From: Cerrena zonata
Taxonomy: Eukaryota > Basidiomycota > Agaricomycetes > Polyporales > Cerrenaceae
DNA length: 64,000 nt
Direction: 5' to 3'
Assembly: GCA_038087015.1 (NCBI GenBank)
Contig: JASBNA010000009.1
Location: 1-64,000, forward strand
This document shows positions 35,736 to 48,002 of the stretch, piece by piece (position 1 is the first letter of the stretch; each line of letters starts with the position of its first letter). The notes under the pieces are model-generated. The model made no database searches, was not told the origin of the DNA, and saw nothing but the letters and a program-made list of their open reading frames with translations. The translations under genes and the position numbers were made by a program.

Positions 35736-37387
35736 CTAGAACCCCTTCGGTCCTTCCACTCCCTTCTTCATCTCTCGTTCAACGATCTCAACTCTCTCCG
35801 CCTCGGAATCGGCATCGCCCAACTTGCGTAGACTAGTGCGTAGAAAATAACTCATGAATATGCATCCTCACGGTAACCATATAAAACGAATACTCACCCC
35901 TTGACGAGAATCACGGGAGACACTGCAATGAAGCGTAAGAAGCTATATAGTGCGACATGGAAGAGGACCTACCAAGAGCTCCGGCAACGGAACAAGCCAC
36001 GCGCAACACCAACACTCCCAGAGAATCATTCAGCTTGGACTATACAAAGGTAAGGAGAGACAAGGCCTGAGGAGACAGAATACATACGTTGAAGAGGTAA
36101 ACGCAGAAAGTAGCCAGAGTCCTATTCGCGTTGTGTGACATTGTGTACAAAGCAAACATCAAGGAATACCACTAACCAGAGCAGCGATGGGAGACGAAAC
36201 ATCCCACTCAAGTACGAAAGAGTACGGTGTGTGTTCGAAACAGGCACTTCTCCGAATTGGAGCGAACATCTATCCAGTGCGTACGAAGTCAGAGGATACT
36301 TGTCTTGCTCTTCGGAAGACTTGTCAACCCGCATTTCGAATAGCCGGGATACGATTATTGTGACGAATAGGAATGAGAAGACGAAACCTGATGCAGCGAT
36401 ATGGTACTAGGGAAAGACTGTGAGTGGGATGGTATGTCGTGGTAATACGTGACTTACGAGGAACCATTCGCGAATCGTGGATATATTGAAGGATTGGACG
36501 CCGTACCTGAAGGCCTACTAAGTCAGGTACGAGATTTAGAATGAGGTTTGACTCACGCAGCACCTGCAAAAACATGAGTCGTTTCATAACATCCGAGGCG
36601 ATAAATATGGATATGACTTACGTAGGTCCCAGACTTGTGATTCGAAACGGGGGTTAGAAGCGTCGAGGTAATAGGAAGAGAGAAAACGTACTCCATAATC
36701 CACCGACAATGATGAACTGTAAAAGAAGTTGAGCTGCTTGCTCAAGGCATCGAAGAAAACAAGCACTCACTAGTTCCACTGCGAACGATAGGTTCCAGGC
36801 ACGAGCTATGGGTGCTACGGTCAATAAGAGCAGAGTGGAAGGACAACGGCACGACATACAATGCTTGGCAAGAATGAGTGACTGAAGTTGGGTCAAGAAA
36901 AGAATGGTAGACTGTTCGAAGAGAGTGTGTCAGGTCCCGGTTCCATTGACGCCTTGTCCTTTATCGCAGTAATGTCTGTACGCCACGTAGACCGAGGCGT
37001 AGTTCGAAAAACTTAGAACACTGAATAACAATAAGTGCGATCAGTAGTGAAATCTCAGTTATGTTTATTTCAGGGGCATACTTGATAATCGTGACCTAAA
37101 TCAAACTCGTTAGACGGGAAAGAGAGCGGTGATATACGGATTGAGACTCACTACAAAGGTACCAAATGGCAAATGGGACTTCCTGGTCAGACTAGCCTCC
37201 CGCAGGTAGCGAGTGGTTTGCCATATGAAAGCGCCACAAGTGCTGTGATGGCGTGAGTCTCTTACGCCGATGTGTTGTTTAGAGCCACTCACCTTGCAGA
37301 AGCAACAAGAAGATAGGGTACAAAATCAGAAAGAGGTAACGAGTCAAGAGAAGAAGTAAGATTTGGGTTTATTGGCGTAGCGGTCAT
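35736..37387 (-). CDS. Polytopic membrane protein of unknown function
   Basis: Start at 37385-37387 (MTATPINPNLTSSLDSLPLS); stop TAG at 35736-35738 after KKGVEGPKGF. About a dozen short exons alternate with 45-110 nt GT...AG introns. Hydrophobic segments include FVPYLLVASASTCGAFIW, FGTFVVTIINVLSFSNYA, FIIVGGLW, YHIAASGFVFSFLFVTIIVS and LVSPVILVKGL, giving about six or seven TM helices. The C-terminal tail is charged and helical. The junction near 36910-36930 is unclear: it needs a 39-nt intron or the frame breaks, so an indel there is possible. No family was recognised; the topology is compatible with a seven-helix receptor-like protein but nothing proves that. Confidence 0.62.
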
Positions 37388-38026
37388 GATGGAAACAGAG
37401 TATGGGTTATGAGGTGTATGAAGATGGAATGGTCGTTGGTGCATATGGTGTAGCAAACATTCTACCCACATAAATAGCCATCCAGATACCAAGCTGTACG
37501 AACCCGGACCTCAAGGACAAAAGGTCCTTATCTGATAGAAACCTCTGCATAATAGACAAGGGTCTAGGTATCGTCAGGAAACAGGGCGTGTCCACCTGAT
37601 CTGTTACTTGTCCATTGTTCTCACTCACGTGTATCCGATCCCAGTGTGTCTGGCAAACGCACTCACTGGACGGTTTGGGAAATATTGTATTCCTAGGGTG
37701 GTAATGGTAGTAGTCGTCATCCGTTCGTAAGCGGCGAAGAGTACGATATAGGTGCTGTGGTATTCCGGATCAAAATCCACAGACCCTACTTATCATCCGA
37801 ACCAGAGCAGCCATGAGTAAAGGGTCTGCATCAGAGAACGACAGATGTTATCTCATGTTATCATGAGCCTCAAGGTAGCCGCACAGCATGGGATACTCGG
37901 CGAACAGTCCATGAAAGGGGAAGAAACAGCCCCAAAATGCTGTCCTCATTTCGAGCAACGATAGAATCCGAATAAGCAACAAGGCAATATGGAGGGGTAA
38001 CCAGCGTGATACGATAGTTGCAACGG
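37388..38026. other. Spacer upstream of the polytopic membrane protein
   Basis: About 640 bp that should carry the promoter of the minus-strand membrane gene. No gene or repeat is supported. Confidence 0.5.
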
Positions 38027-38842
38027 CTATGAAGATGTGCCTCTGGACTTTCTCAACTTCCTCGGCTCTGAGCTGTCTTCTGTGGTCTCTACCTTCCGCT
38101 CTTTTAACTTTCCGCCACTTTCGGAGAGTGTATCTGCCGTAGGCTTGGATCCCTTTGGCAACGATGAATCTTCGTCAATTTCCATCTGTTCTACATCTTC
38201 GCCATATAAAGAATCGAAAGGCACAAATCGGTGTTTGAGGACCTCCTTGGGGTATGTGGGACGTGGAAGGTTCGGATGAGGAGTATGGCGTGGGCAGCGC
38301 AGGGCATGGGGAAAGAACGAAGTGCGGTGTAGGTAGTTTCGGGGCTGTGATAGTATAATTCTTAATACACGTATACTTAGTGGACTTACCGGCATATAGC
38401 TTCCCTCCCTTCTTAGCCCTTGGTACCAACACAGAGAGGTCTTGACTTCCTCCCCGCCAACAGGATCGTTGGTATCATCACATAGATACCACACGTCGTA
38501 TGAGTTCTTGGAACTCGAAAGTACATCAAGCGATAAGTCGCTCAACGCCTTTGGTTTGACCTGTCACAGATATTCACAACGAGGCGCAACCTGTTTCCAA
38601 CAAACAATCACATACCGTATCTGGTAATCTGCAAAGGGGGTCTAGAACAACATTTAGATGGGAATAGTCAGAGTGAATTGGTGAGTGCGTTCCCTGGTTA
38701 CCCTGGTGGAGGCTTATACTCCTGGTGGTCGATGTTCGTGCCCTCATTCCTACCGTGAGGGGCTATGACAGCGGAGGGCTGGGGCTTGCTCTTTCTTTTC
38801 GACTTGTCTTTGTGCCTTTATAATAGAATCTATAGAGCTCAT
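38027..38842 (-). pseudogene. RPA34.5-like RNA polymerase I subunit, frame-disrupted
   Basis: Pieces of the RPA34.5 family occur in order but in shifted frames: a lysine-rich start with EYKPPPG; LSDLSLDVLSSSKNSYDVWY; GGEEVK; then, one base out of frame, LSVLVPRAKKGGKLYA; after a GTAAGT intron APK...ALPTP; then, out of frame again, RPTYPKEVLKHRFVPFDS and an acidic/lysine-rich tail to the stop at 38027. At least two single-base shifts are needed, probably more at the start. The family binds Rpa49 in RNA polymerase I. Either this is a decayed copy with an intact one elsewhere, or the assembly carries indel errors. Family identity rests on the GEE...LVPR..KGGKLY.APK and PRPTYPKEVL.HRFVP blocks. 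Confidence 0.6.
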
Positions 38843-39753
38843 ATCGTTTATTTGTGGTAAGGAAATGGTATGGAGAACACTGGCAGGACATGCCAGTGGG
38901 GAAATCGGTGGGTCGGACTTTGCCGACGTGATCGACAAGTTGTGTCCGTCTGTTTGGCAAGAGCATCTTGCAATTGGATATAGATGGTAGTCGGTGGCGG
39001 CGGGGGGTCCTGGCTTGGACCGTCTTCGTTCCCAACAGGTTTTCAAATCTCAGTTTATCACAATACGGGTGGTTCTACTTGTTACCGTCTAGCTCACGGC
39101 GTAAACCGAGTGTCATACGATGTTACTGCTGCTACTATGGTTGAACATATGTAAGCCTTCGAATTCCAAATCCATTTTTTTCATCGTGACACAGTTGACT
39201 GGGGACTACATCATTTATTATTAGTACGTGTTACCCCGATAACGTTCTTTTTTCTACAGTATCAACAACCATGAACACACAACTTTTCCTCTAACGGTGA
39301 AATGTACAACTGAGGAGTCGAACGCTCTCAGTACATCGACTCAGATAGCATGTAAATAACTTGTTCGCAAAACGAACACATAACAGGCTGAGTGAAAGAA
39401 GTAACAAGTTTTATTCCGTGGTAAGAATCGAGTCCACGGAACGAAGCGCTATACTAGTATAATCTTGGTTGACTACACGTGAGAAATTGGGATGGTCTTG
39501 GGATCGAAGTCAATGTACTCGACTAGCAAATATATCGCGGCGGGTTTATCTCATTACTTCCACTTATATCTCGGCTTCCAGGCTTTTACATAGCCAAGGC
39601 CTTAACTATCGTCATGCAAGTAACAAATATTCATTACTTAAGATAACCAAGAAACACCCGTGTATACTACTTCGAGGACAAGATGACATAAGAACCACTA
39701 TCAAAAAATGAACCTAATACATCCACATTCTAACAAAAATTAAGAGAACTTAA
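38843..39753. other. Spacer
   Basis: About 900 bp between the RPA34.5-like pseudogene and the zinc-finger gene, AT-rich to the right. No gene, RNA or repeat is supported. Confidence 0.5.
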
Positions 39754-41364
39754 TCATCGATGGCGAGGATCCTTCGGAAGTGTGGTGCGAGATACCATCT
39801 TGCGGGTGTACCCCCTGTAACACGGCAAATGACGAGCAGCACTCTCTTCGTAATCGAGGTGCGGTGGTGGCGATGGTGGCGACGACGAGTATGTCAAAGA
39901 TGGGGGTAGAGATGGGGAGGGAGAGAGAGAGGGAGAGCGTGATGGGAAGCGCGCTGCGGTGAGAATTGGGTTGTAGCGGGGAGAAGAGGTGAACGCCTCT
40001 ATAAAACCACTCGATACAAGTGCGGGTGTTCGGAATGAAGAGTGGTGGGCCATAGTATATGGACCATACCGATGATGTATAAAGTCACACCTCTCCTCGA
40101 TTTGATGTGAAGGTGCCTGAGGAGACGGCATTACTAGAGACTGCCCGTAGGCCGATGACGGGAATGGAGGGTATCTCATCGAAGATGCACTGTGATTATA
40201 CAAATCTTGGGGATACATCAGCTGAGACGCGGCAGAGCTGGTAGAAGAGCTCGGTGTTGTCATTGGCGAAGGAGGGGTGCTGAGGAGAGGTGGGCTAGGC
40301 GAGTACCTATCAGAGGGTGAGGCGGAGGAGGAAGGAACGCAGGAGGAGGCGGAAGAGGAGGAAGCCACGGGAGAAAAACATCGGTCAATGGCCAACAGCT
40401 CATCGAGGCAGAAACGATGCCCCATTGACGTTTGTATCCTTATCATCTTAGCCCGCAGAGTGGGATCTAACAGATCCTTCCACTCGATATTTACACTAAA
40501 ATATGGCATACCGGCTGGTGAAAAGAGGAGAACCGCTCCTTCGATCGGCGGGGCTTTGCGAGGGTCGATACAGTCACTGAGGACCTTTGGACACCCTTGC
40601 CGGAAATCGTTGTACACGACGTTGAAGATTTTGTCGTCGTGACTTGCCCTGAGGTTCCGGATGGCTCCTTTTTCAGTGTAGAGATAACTGTGGTAGTTAC
40701 GCTGGTGCACCTTCTCGCGGTGTTCGTCCCACTCCTTAGGGGAAGTGAAAGTTTTTGGGCACCGGTCGCTTGATGGTAGTCGTTCAGTGCATCTCATGGG
40801 GTGTTCGACGAAGCTGAAAGCATCATAAAGAGAGGTACTATGCTTAAAAATTATGAGAAACACTTACTGGCCAGCGATATGTTTTATAAGGTTGTGAAGA
40901 ACCCTCTCAAACTTCAAATCACAAAATGGACATCCAACGAACTCCCTAGTAAGGGCATAAGTGTAGTCACGACTAGTCTACTCGACATGGAGACTCACTC
41001 TACATTGGTATGGATATTCCTCCAATGACGAGACCGGTCGCCGAGGTTCTTGATGGTGGTGTTGCATGTCGAGCACCAGAATACTGTCTCTTCGATCCGT
41101 TGAAGAGGGATTCGGGGCTGGGGACCGAACCCTAGAGCATATGTTGGATTCTGGAGAGGTGCATGGTAAGAGAGAGGAAATATCGATGGGAATGTACTTT
41201 ACCACAGCCGTCAACTGATCATTGTCAGTGGAAGAGTGGACAGAACAACTTCGTATCTGTGCGAGGGTATCAGTAGACGTAGTGTGTGGTCACTCAACCG
41301 AGTGGCATACCTTGGCTTTGCATTGACACTTGGATTGACTTTTTGTCTTCGGGGCTGGAGGCAT
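39754..41364 (-). CDS. C2H2 zinc-finger protein, putative transcription regulator
   Basis: Start at 41362-41364 (MPPAPKTKSQSKCQCKAK); stop TGA at 39754-39756. Three zinc fingers are spread over exons. The first is CSTCNTTIKNLGDRSRHWRN followed by IH. The second (exon 40868-40945) is CPFCDLKFERVLHNLIKHIA. The third, at the start of the last exon (39754-40813), is CTERLPSSDRCPKTFTSPKE followed by WDEHREKVH. After a folded-looking stretch the protein becomes a long Ser/Pro-rich tail ending in TTLPKDPRHR. It is probably nuclear, with no enzyme motif. The boundaries of the second exon (about 41030-41270) are not settled: the coding frame APLQNPTYALGFGPQPR is clear but its acceptor is not. Confidence 0.75.
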
Positions 41365-44300
41365 TGTTGGGTAAGAGGGTAGGTGGGGTATCAATGGGCG
41401 GGGGAATATGAGGGGGTCAGCTTATGATATGGTCAAGTCGTGAACAGCTCGAGTTGAAAACAATGGACGGGGATGGGGTGGCATCCTATTCAAGACCAGA
41501 TCTAGATCCTTCTACGCGAGGGATCCTTTCTTCGTTCCCTAATATCCACTCTCGGTATAGCACGAAGAGGGGACGGCGGAAAACAACGTTGCTTCGTGCC
41601 CCATTTCTCGGAGACCAATCGCTAAAAGCGTAGGCGGAAAAAAACAAGGTATTTGGTCGGGTGTAGATCCTCATCAACGATCATCACCATGTCTATCCCC
41701 TGGGAGTACCGTATTTGGCGGACCTGCTAGGTCCAGCCGACTGCACCTGACCGAGGGTTCACCTTGCGCTGTGCGTCTGTCGCATAGGGATTGTCCGAGT
41801 CGAGTCCGCCGTATCTCTTCCTGAGATCGGAACAATGACACGACCACGACACATGGCGTGCCACAGAGCCTGCGCCCTCGTATTTTGGACCTCTTCTGTA
41901 CCCCCTCACTGTCTCGTTTCTGCTGCTCGTCTGAAATCCTCAATATCCATCTACTAATCGGCCTCCCCCCTGGATCCATTCTACTTGCACGCCTCAGTTT
42001 TGCTTTGCTATCTTCCTGTTACCTCGTCAAGTTGAACACGGCGTATTTGGCTTGAGTCTCCATGAACCACTTGGGTGACCCTCCGCCGCATAGTATTGGA
42101 ACTAAAGCAACAGTGGAAATGAGCTCGGAGATCGTTTCTATACCATCTTCGCCGCCCCTAGTTGTCCGACGTACAGCAGTCGCTATTGCGAGGTGGCTCC
42201 CTTTTGCGTTACACCGAAAGGTACAGATAGGAAGCCGGTATGGATGTCCCGTTGTGGGGAACTATAGAGGGCTCGGATCTGGAGTAAAGAGGGAGTATCC
42301 AGGGATGTCAGGCAGAGCTATCGTGGCGATGGTGAGTGGCTCATTGGGTCTGTATTCGGAAGTGGCACTAAAGTGCCACATCTACACACCACAGGATACA
42401 TGATGGCGGTCTTTTATACCCATACCAAGGTAGGCGGGGTTGCTAGTGGGTGATACTAGTGGACAAGAGTGAGTATTTAAGTTATTCTTGCGATCAAGTC
42501 AAGCCGCGAGGACGACTGCAAAATGACGGAGTCTTGTCTAGGTCAACCAACGATGTCCTTCTTTCGACCATGCTCTGGGAAGCACCCAATCAAATATCGT
42601 GAACAGCGGTATAGTATGCTATACCACTGCGACATCCGATCGATATCTAATCATTTGACTACAGGGATAGAAGACCGGAGCCGGATATATGTTTTTGCAG
42701 GAAACCGAGACTACGACAAGGAAGTTGAGCCCGTTCTTTCGAGGGAGTTGCAAAAACAGTTGATGTTTAAGTCAGGCTCCATAGGTACACACGACCCACG
42801 TTATCTGATGAAGGTAAGCTATGTGGTCCTCAGAGAAATCCGACGATGAGTCCTAATTGTTTACAGACATTACTTTCCAATTTCTCGCATATGAAATTGT
42901 CAAAAGTATGTGCACATCCTGCACGTCCTTTTGACACTTTCATATGTGAGAAACCCTCATCCCCGGTGCTAATGCGTTGACAATCGCCTCTTGTCCCACA
43001 CGCAAAATAGTCCATCAAAGCGAGCATGATGACAAGTTGAGATTGGATCGTCAGGACAGCACTTGTTTCCATTCGCTCAGACTATCGGAGGAAGTTGTTT
43101 CCTAGGTAAGTCCTTCATCAGCTCTTCTAGTTTGGGACTAAGTAACTTCTCACCGTGGCCGACAGTTTGGTAAATTACCAGTATCCATCCCAGATGGATA
43201 CATATGGGATGCATGGATTCAGCAAGTATGCATTCCAGTTGATAAGTACTAGCTTGAGTTTGGAGAAGTGGTACATTATGATGCTTCAGATCTTTCGAAG
43301 AAGACTCGACTCAAAGCGTCGGACGTCGAGCGAGACTACACACCGTAGCTGTTGACGATCGATCGGAGCGCTTCCCGCCAGCACCCACTAAGTACGTTCA
43401 AGTTATCGAAAGTTAAACGTAAAGCTTGAGCTCGAGCGGCATATAATAAAACATTGGATGTTATTTAGGTATAAATACGCATTAAAGTGGACTATGAGGA
43501 GCAGTACAAATCTGTATTCAAGTTGTTTCTCACAATCCATTATCACTAATATTGTTGCGTTCTCAACTCCAAAAAGCATGCCGGTGTTGAGAATCTCCAC
43601 ACTGGCATGCTTTTTCAATTCTGACAACCATGTGCAAAGTACATACTAGTAGTTGTTTTGAACATGGGGAGAAAATTGGATAACGACTACATCACACCAC
43701 CGAAGCCATTCTGTCGGCTCCTGATACCCAGTAGTATAGTACAGCAGGCTCGGCAGCAGAACCACATCTCTATCCCCCGTACCCTTGTCTATAAACCATT
43801 CATGCGGTAAAACAGAACACAGATGGCTGCGTGCAGATCCACATCAAATTCTATCTCCGTATTGTCTCCTTGTCCCGAGAGACTAGACAGCTCGGGCTGC
43901 GCTTGCGTATACGTGCGCGCTTCTCGCATAAGAAGCCGGCCTCAAATCTATAGCATCGATACCCCAGCATCAGAACAACGAGAATATGAAGGCTCAGAGC
44001 GCGTGATAGCTCGAGGGAGCTCTAACCCATTTACATGATCTCCTCCCCCGACACTTTGCCTTGTCAATACTGCTATGCCTGCTTCGGCGAGAACTTCTTA
44101 CCTGTAGTTTCTGGCCCGTAATATTCACAAGTCAGAGTCCACATGTTGAAGAGCCACTTGAGCATCAAAGCAGAGAAGACACCATTCTCCGCCGCCATCA
44201 ACACCAACGCGTATCAATCGATATCGGACATGCTTGTTCTTTTTCTCCGAAGTCCAATGATTAGTACATAAACTATGACAACGAAAGAAGGCCGAGGTTG

Positions 44301-45354
44301 TATATTGCCATCGAAAATCTCAACGTGCCTGGAGCATATGAGATAGAAGAAATTCAAGGAACGGTCCCCCAAAACGATGGGGCTTACGTTCGCGTATGTG
44401 GTTGGGCGCGCCGAGATACCATCCTCGATATCGCCACCGTTGTGAGACAGACGGCCTATTTGCTTGATGCACTTGCCGACTTGCCGAATATTTTGCCTCG
44501 ACTTAAACCGCAATAGGCATAGAAAAACTGCGCCTCCCTTGGGTGTCTTCATGAGAGTGTATCTTATGCCTCTTTCGTGTACTGGGACAAGATACATTTA
44601 GAAAGTATATACCTGTATTCCGGTCAGTATCAAATCCAGGCACAGAATATCATTACTTAGCACCTATGCACTAGTGAGAACTTCTATCGCCACAGACGTG
44701 TGTTGGACATGATACCAAACACATGTGTATTTGGAAACGACTTCTATTTGATGTCGAGTTCGATTGGATCCCCAACGAGGCTTGCCCTTAGCAGGTGCAG
44801 GTAAGAGGTGAAGTTTTCTTTACGGCATATATTCGAATGTCCTGTGAGCAGTTGGCATGGTTCTCCTTGGGCCATATCGAGTTCGATTTGGACAGACTTC
44901 TAAGGGGTCATGAACAAGGGTGTTGTAAGCTCAAGTTTGAGCGCCGGGGCCGTATCCAAGAAGTCCATTTCCGTTGTCGAAGAAGAGGTCTTCCTCAAGA
45001 TCTCGCCAATATCAATGTCGTACAGTCGTCTTACAAGACCTCTTGCCCAAAGACAGCCGCGCGTTGTTGTGCAGCGGAAATATCCGGGCCACAATGACTT
45101 CCAAAAAAGGGTTGTTTGGCAACGGCCTTAAAGACAAACAAAGAATCTCCTCAACTCCACTAAGTCGGCGAGCCTGAGCGAGGGCCGTCTGAACATAGAA
45201 GTATACTACTATCTCCATAAAATACACTTTATACCCTTAGCATCAAATGATCACCAAACGACAGCCCTGTTATCTTGCCACGCCTGATGACGATACAAAG
45301 TATCGCCCCAAACCCCATTAAACTTCTCAGGTCTACACAAAAACAACTGCTCTA
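41365..45354. other. 4-kb accessory region without an intact gene
   Basis: No complete gene could be assembled. Coding-like plus-strand fragments include VFAGNRDYDKEVEPVLSREL (about 42700) before a GTAAGC donor and YEIEEIQGTVPQNDGAYVRV (about 44350), without recognisable homology. A long hairpin lies at 43570-43614. Sequence at about 45060-45140 (TTGGCAACGGCCTTAAAGAC) is related to about 50765-50810. Confidence 0.4.
43570..43614. repeat. 17-bp inverted repeat, one mismatch
   Basis: AAAAAGCATGCCGGTGT at 43570-43586 pairs with ACACTGGCATGCTTTTT at 43598-43614 across an 11-nt loop. Not near a recognised gene. Confidence 0.85.
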
Positions 45355-45695
45355 TCAAAACTTGAATAGACCCTTCACAGCTCGATAAAGGGAGACGAAG
45401 AAGGCAGAGGGAGACCTTCGTGATCCATTCTGTAATGGTCTGCATATTCGTAGGAATAATTAACAACTGGAAGATTATAATATTATACGCAACACTTACG
45501 GTGCTGTTATCGCGGGTGTAGCCGGGAGCGATTCGAACTCAGAATCATCGCGTGCTACGGAGACTTTGTTTATTCTAAAGTAGAGATGGTAAGTATAAGA
45601 TTATGGTCCAGAATAGTAACATACTGGATTTGTAGCGGTTGATTCTGGCAGTCTTGTCTTCCTTCTGGAAATTGTGATAGGAATGAGGAGCTCAT
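45355..45695 (-). CDS. Tiny three-exon gene, copy 2 (76 aa, diverged)
   Basis: Exons 45625-45695 (71 nt), 45500-45574 (75 nt) and 45355-45439 (85 nt) form an open frame of 76 aa, with GTATGT and GTAAGT donors. Both introns are in phase 2. Sequence similarity to copies 1 and 3 is weak (exon 2 starts INKVSVARDD; exon 3 starts PLQNGSRRSPS). The 75-nt middle exon, identical phases and position immediately beside block Y all match the other copies, so I infer a diverged third paralogue. Function unknown. Confidence 0.42.
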
Positions 45696-45739
45696 GATGT
45701 ACAGGGTAGAGATGACGAATTATGGGGAGCTAGCCAATG

Positions 45740-46520
45740 TGTCGTTGTACCTCTAGCCAAGTTAAATATTGCGAAGCACTAGTAGACGTCCCAAGTGTTC
45801 AAAAATCGAGGCCGCCGAGTGATTGGGTAAAGTTTTCGTCCGACGTGGCCTGGGACAAGAACGCAAGCACATCTTCGAAGACGACGGCTTCTCCTGTCAA
45901 GAGAAATAGAGCATCAGAACAACGGGGCATGTGGATACCGTGTGGTGATAAATTGAATACCACTTACCGACGCGTCTACTGCTAGGTCCCAGCTGAGGTT
46001 GAAGCGGTTAGCGCGAAGAATTCCTACCAATAGGGACAATACATTCCAAGGCTTTGTGCACGGCGTCGTCCGCGTTCGGTGAGGCATATCGGCGGAGATC
46101 CACGTTACTGGTTTTGTGTCGAAGATTACGCAACACTTTGTACTCTTGTAGTGTACAAGAGTGTCTGCGGGGGTGTGGACATTGAACTTGGAGAACGATT
46201 GGTTCGAAGGCACATTCATGTCCGCGTCGGTCGTAGTCGTCTCGAAGATGGTCTGAACACAATGAGCAAGGTGATAGTTAGAATGAGCCTAAGGAAGAAG
46301 GGGATGAGACGTCGGTACTTAGACAAGGATAACTCAACACCCTCGCTGTCCAGCCGATCCCATTCCCACCCTCTTCTCCCCCCTCTCCCACTCTCCATTC
46401 GCCTCGCCCTCTCCCTACCTCTTGCCTCTTTTCCACCGGTCTTGCACTCTGCGAGAATGACTACCACCTGATTTGAACGGCAACGATCTTCCAGCAGCCC
46501 TACAATAACTGGCACTCAGG
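45740..46520 (-). other. Block Y, copy 2: unrecognised gene, related to 32540-33076
   Basis: Shares RRYASPNADDAVHKALE with copy 1 (RRYASLNADKAAKNPSGR) and copy 3. The last exon begins at about 45895 after TTGACAG and reads GEAVVFEDVLAFLSQATSDE before TGA. In this copy another minus-strand frame (45914-46219, containing FDTKPVTWISADMP) is also open, so the true frame is uncertain. DNA identity with copy 3 is high through and beyond the block. Probably decayed. Confidence 0.4.
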
Positions 46521-46568
46521 CTATGGAAACACGACGCATGACTCTCGCAGTCTACCGGTCATTTGTCG

Positions 46569-47273
46569 TCAATTTGACGACGTCGAATTGGGATCAGGTC
46601 CAAGGGGTATTGCTTGTGCTTGTCGCTGGTAGGGAGTATAAGAAGTGAGTTCAATCCCTTGGCATGTACTCAAGGAAAACTTACGAATGGCGATAGAATA
46701 TCATATACCTTAGGTTTCCAACCACGATACGAAGGATCTGTCAGGCTGATTTTCTCTATCGTCACCGTATCCCAGGTCGGTGGTCTCTGCATTAGCAACG
46801 TCCCCTTGTCTATCGGTCATAGGTTCAATCGCAGATATTGCAGACAATCAACGAGATGGGCCGCGATCCCCATAGGTACGCTTTTGAAGTACTCGTGGGC
46901 CTGGTACCCTTGAAGGGATAGAGATACGAATACAACCGCAATGGTGATAGGTCGTGCATCACGCTCGTAGGAGGTTATGACCTAGGTGAGTTTCAACCGT
47001 TTGTGTACGTAGCAGTGCAGAAGAACTTACGAGGTAACACCCTGCCAGACTATTGATTCAGAAGGTTGGTAGCGATTATTAGGACCATAGGTAACTCACT
47101 TTTGTTGGGAAAGAATCGAAAAGATTGACCGATTTTATCGATAGGATTCCCCATTGCGCGACAACCGAGCAGAAGATATGGATAGCGAAGATTATATTGG
47201 ATAGAGGTCCTAGCAAGTTCTACTTGTAAGTAAATAACATTGAAAACCAGTGAACTCAACTTACCGATTCCAT
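46569..47273 (-). other. Block X, copy 2: possible small membrane protein gene(s)
   Basis: From ATG at 47271-47273 a short first exon (MES, GTAAGT donor) can splice to LLGPLSNIIFAIHIFCSVVA, then GCYLV, then ITSYERDARPITIAVVFVSL and an open run to LQYLRLNL and a stop. Further on, MQRPPTWDTVTIEKISLTDP and GWKPKVYDILSPF splice across GTAAGT...CAG to RQAQAIPLGPDPNS and TGA at 46569. It may be one gene or two; one junction does not keep frame. The same blocks recur at 52940-53310, where a base is missing in the MQRPP frame. Hydrophobic segments suggest a membrane protein; no family recognised. Confidence 0.4.
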
Positions 47274-48002
47274 GTCGCCCTAGAAAGCAACACCAAATGT
47301 GTTCAGTACCATACATGGTGCTGAATACACTTGCATGTAGCTTACTCTACACATAGTTGCTGCTTTCGATCAATTCCATCATGATCATGCTATATGAATT
47401 TTTGTGAGTGCATTCTTTGGAGTATTCAGAGAACAACCAAACTTTGCTCCTACCATGAACTTTGTCATAGCGTCCTGCCCAATGAACCATCCTCGCATCC
47501 AGGATAGCTCACAAGTGGTGGCTAGATGTTGGGGAGGACAACAGGATTCCTAAGCAGCAAAGGTAGAGATCTAATGATAAATCTAGGTCAGGCAAGTCTG
47601 GCCCTATCGACTGGTACTGTTGCACAAGCTACCGCCATTGTCCGTGACTGTATACGGTCGTGCACATGACGGTATTGAGAGGCAGAAGACCAGAGACACA
47701 AAGTAGTGGATTAAGATTGACGTGAACATCTCGACTGACCGACTCGGAATCCAAGTCGTTCCCCAAGCTGCGTAGTACTAAGAACGTGTAGATTTAAGTT
47801 CCTTTGATCGATCTGGTCGCTGCCATAACGGAAATTACGAAAGAGGCTGATGAAATGCTCAGGCGCTATTGATTCTTGCTGCTACCACCTCCTACCACAC
47901 ACGCAACCATTCACGTCTGAATTGATACATCGACTCTCTCGCTCCTCCCACCCAAACATAGCTCTAGACCTGTGTTTTATCGTCCTCCCTGAGCACAACG
48001 AT
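47274..48002. other. Spacer with a hairpin shared by both duplicated units
   Basis: Contains the imperfect hairpin 47295-47332. No gene is supported. Sequence around 47745-47760 (TCCAAGTCGTTC) is also found in the inverted repeat at 34424-34436. Confidence 0.45.
47295..47332. repeat. 18-bp inverted repeat, unit 2 copy
   Basis: AAATGTGTTCAGTACCAT (47295-47312) pairs with ATGGTGCTGAATACACTT (47315-47332) with three non-identical positions and a 2-nt loop. It sits about 20 bp upstream of the block X ATG. The matching position of the other unit carries the hairpin 53602-53648. Confidence 0.75.

Noticed and set aside
45520..45560. GATTCGAACTC as a tRNA B-box
   Set aside because: No matching A-box, acceptor stem or cloverleaf; it lies in an exon of the tiny gene copy 2.
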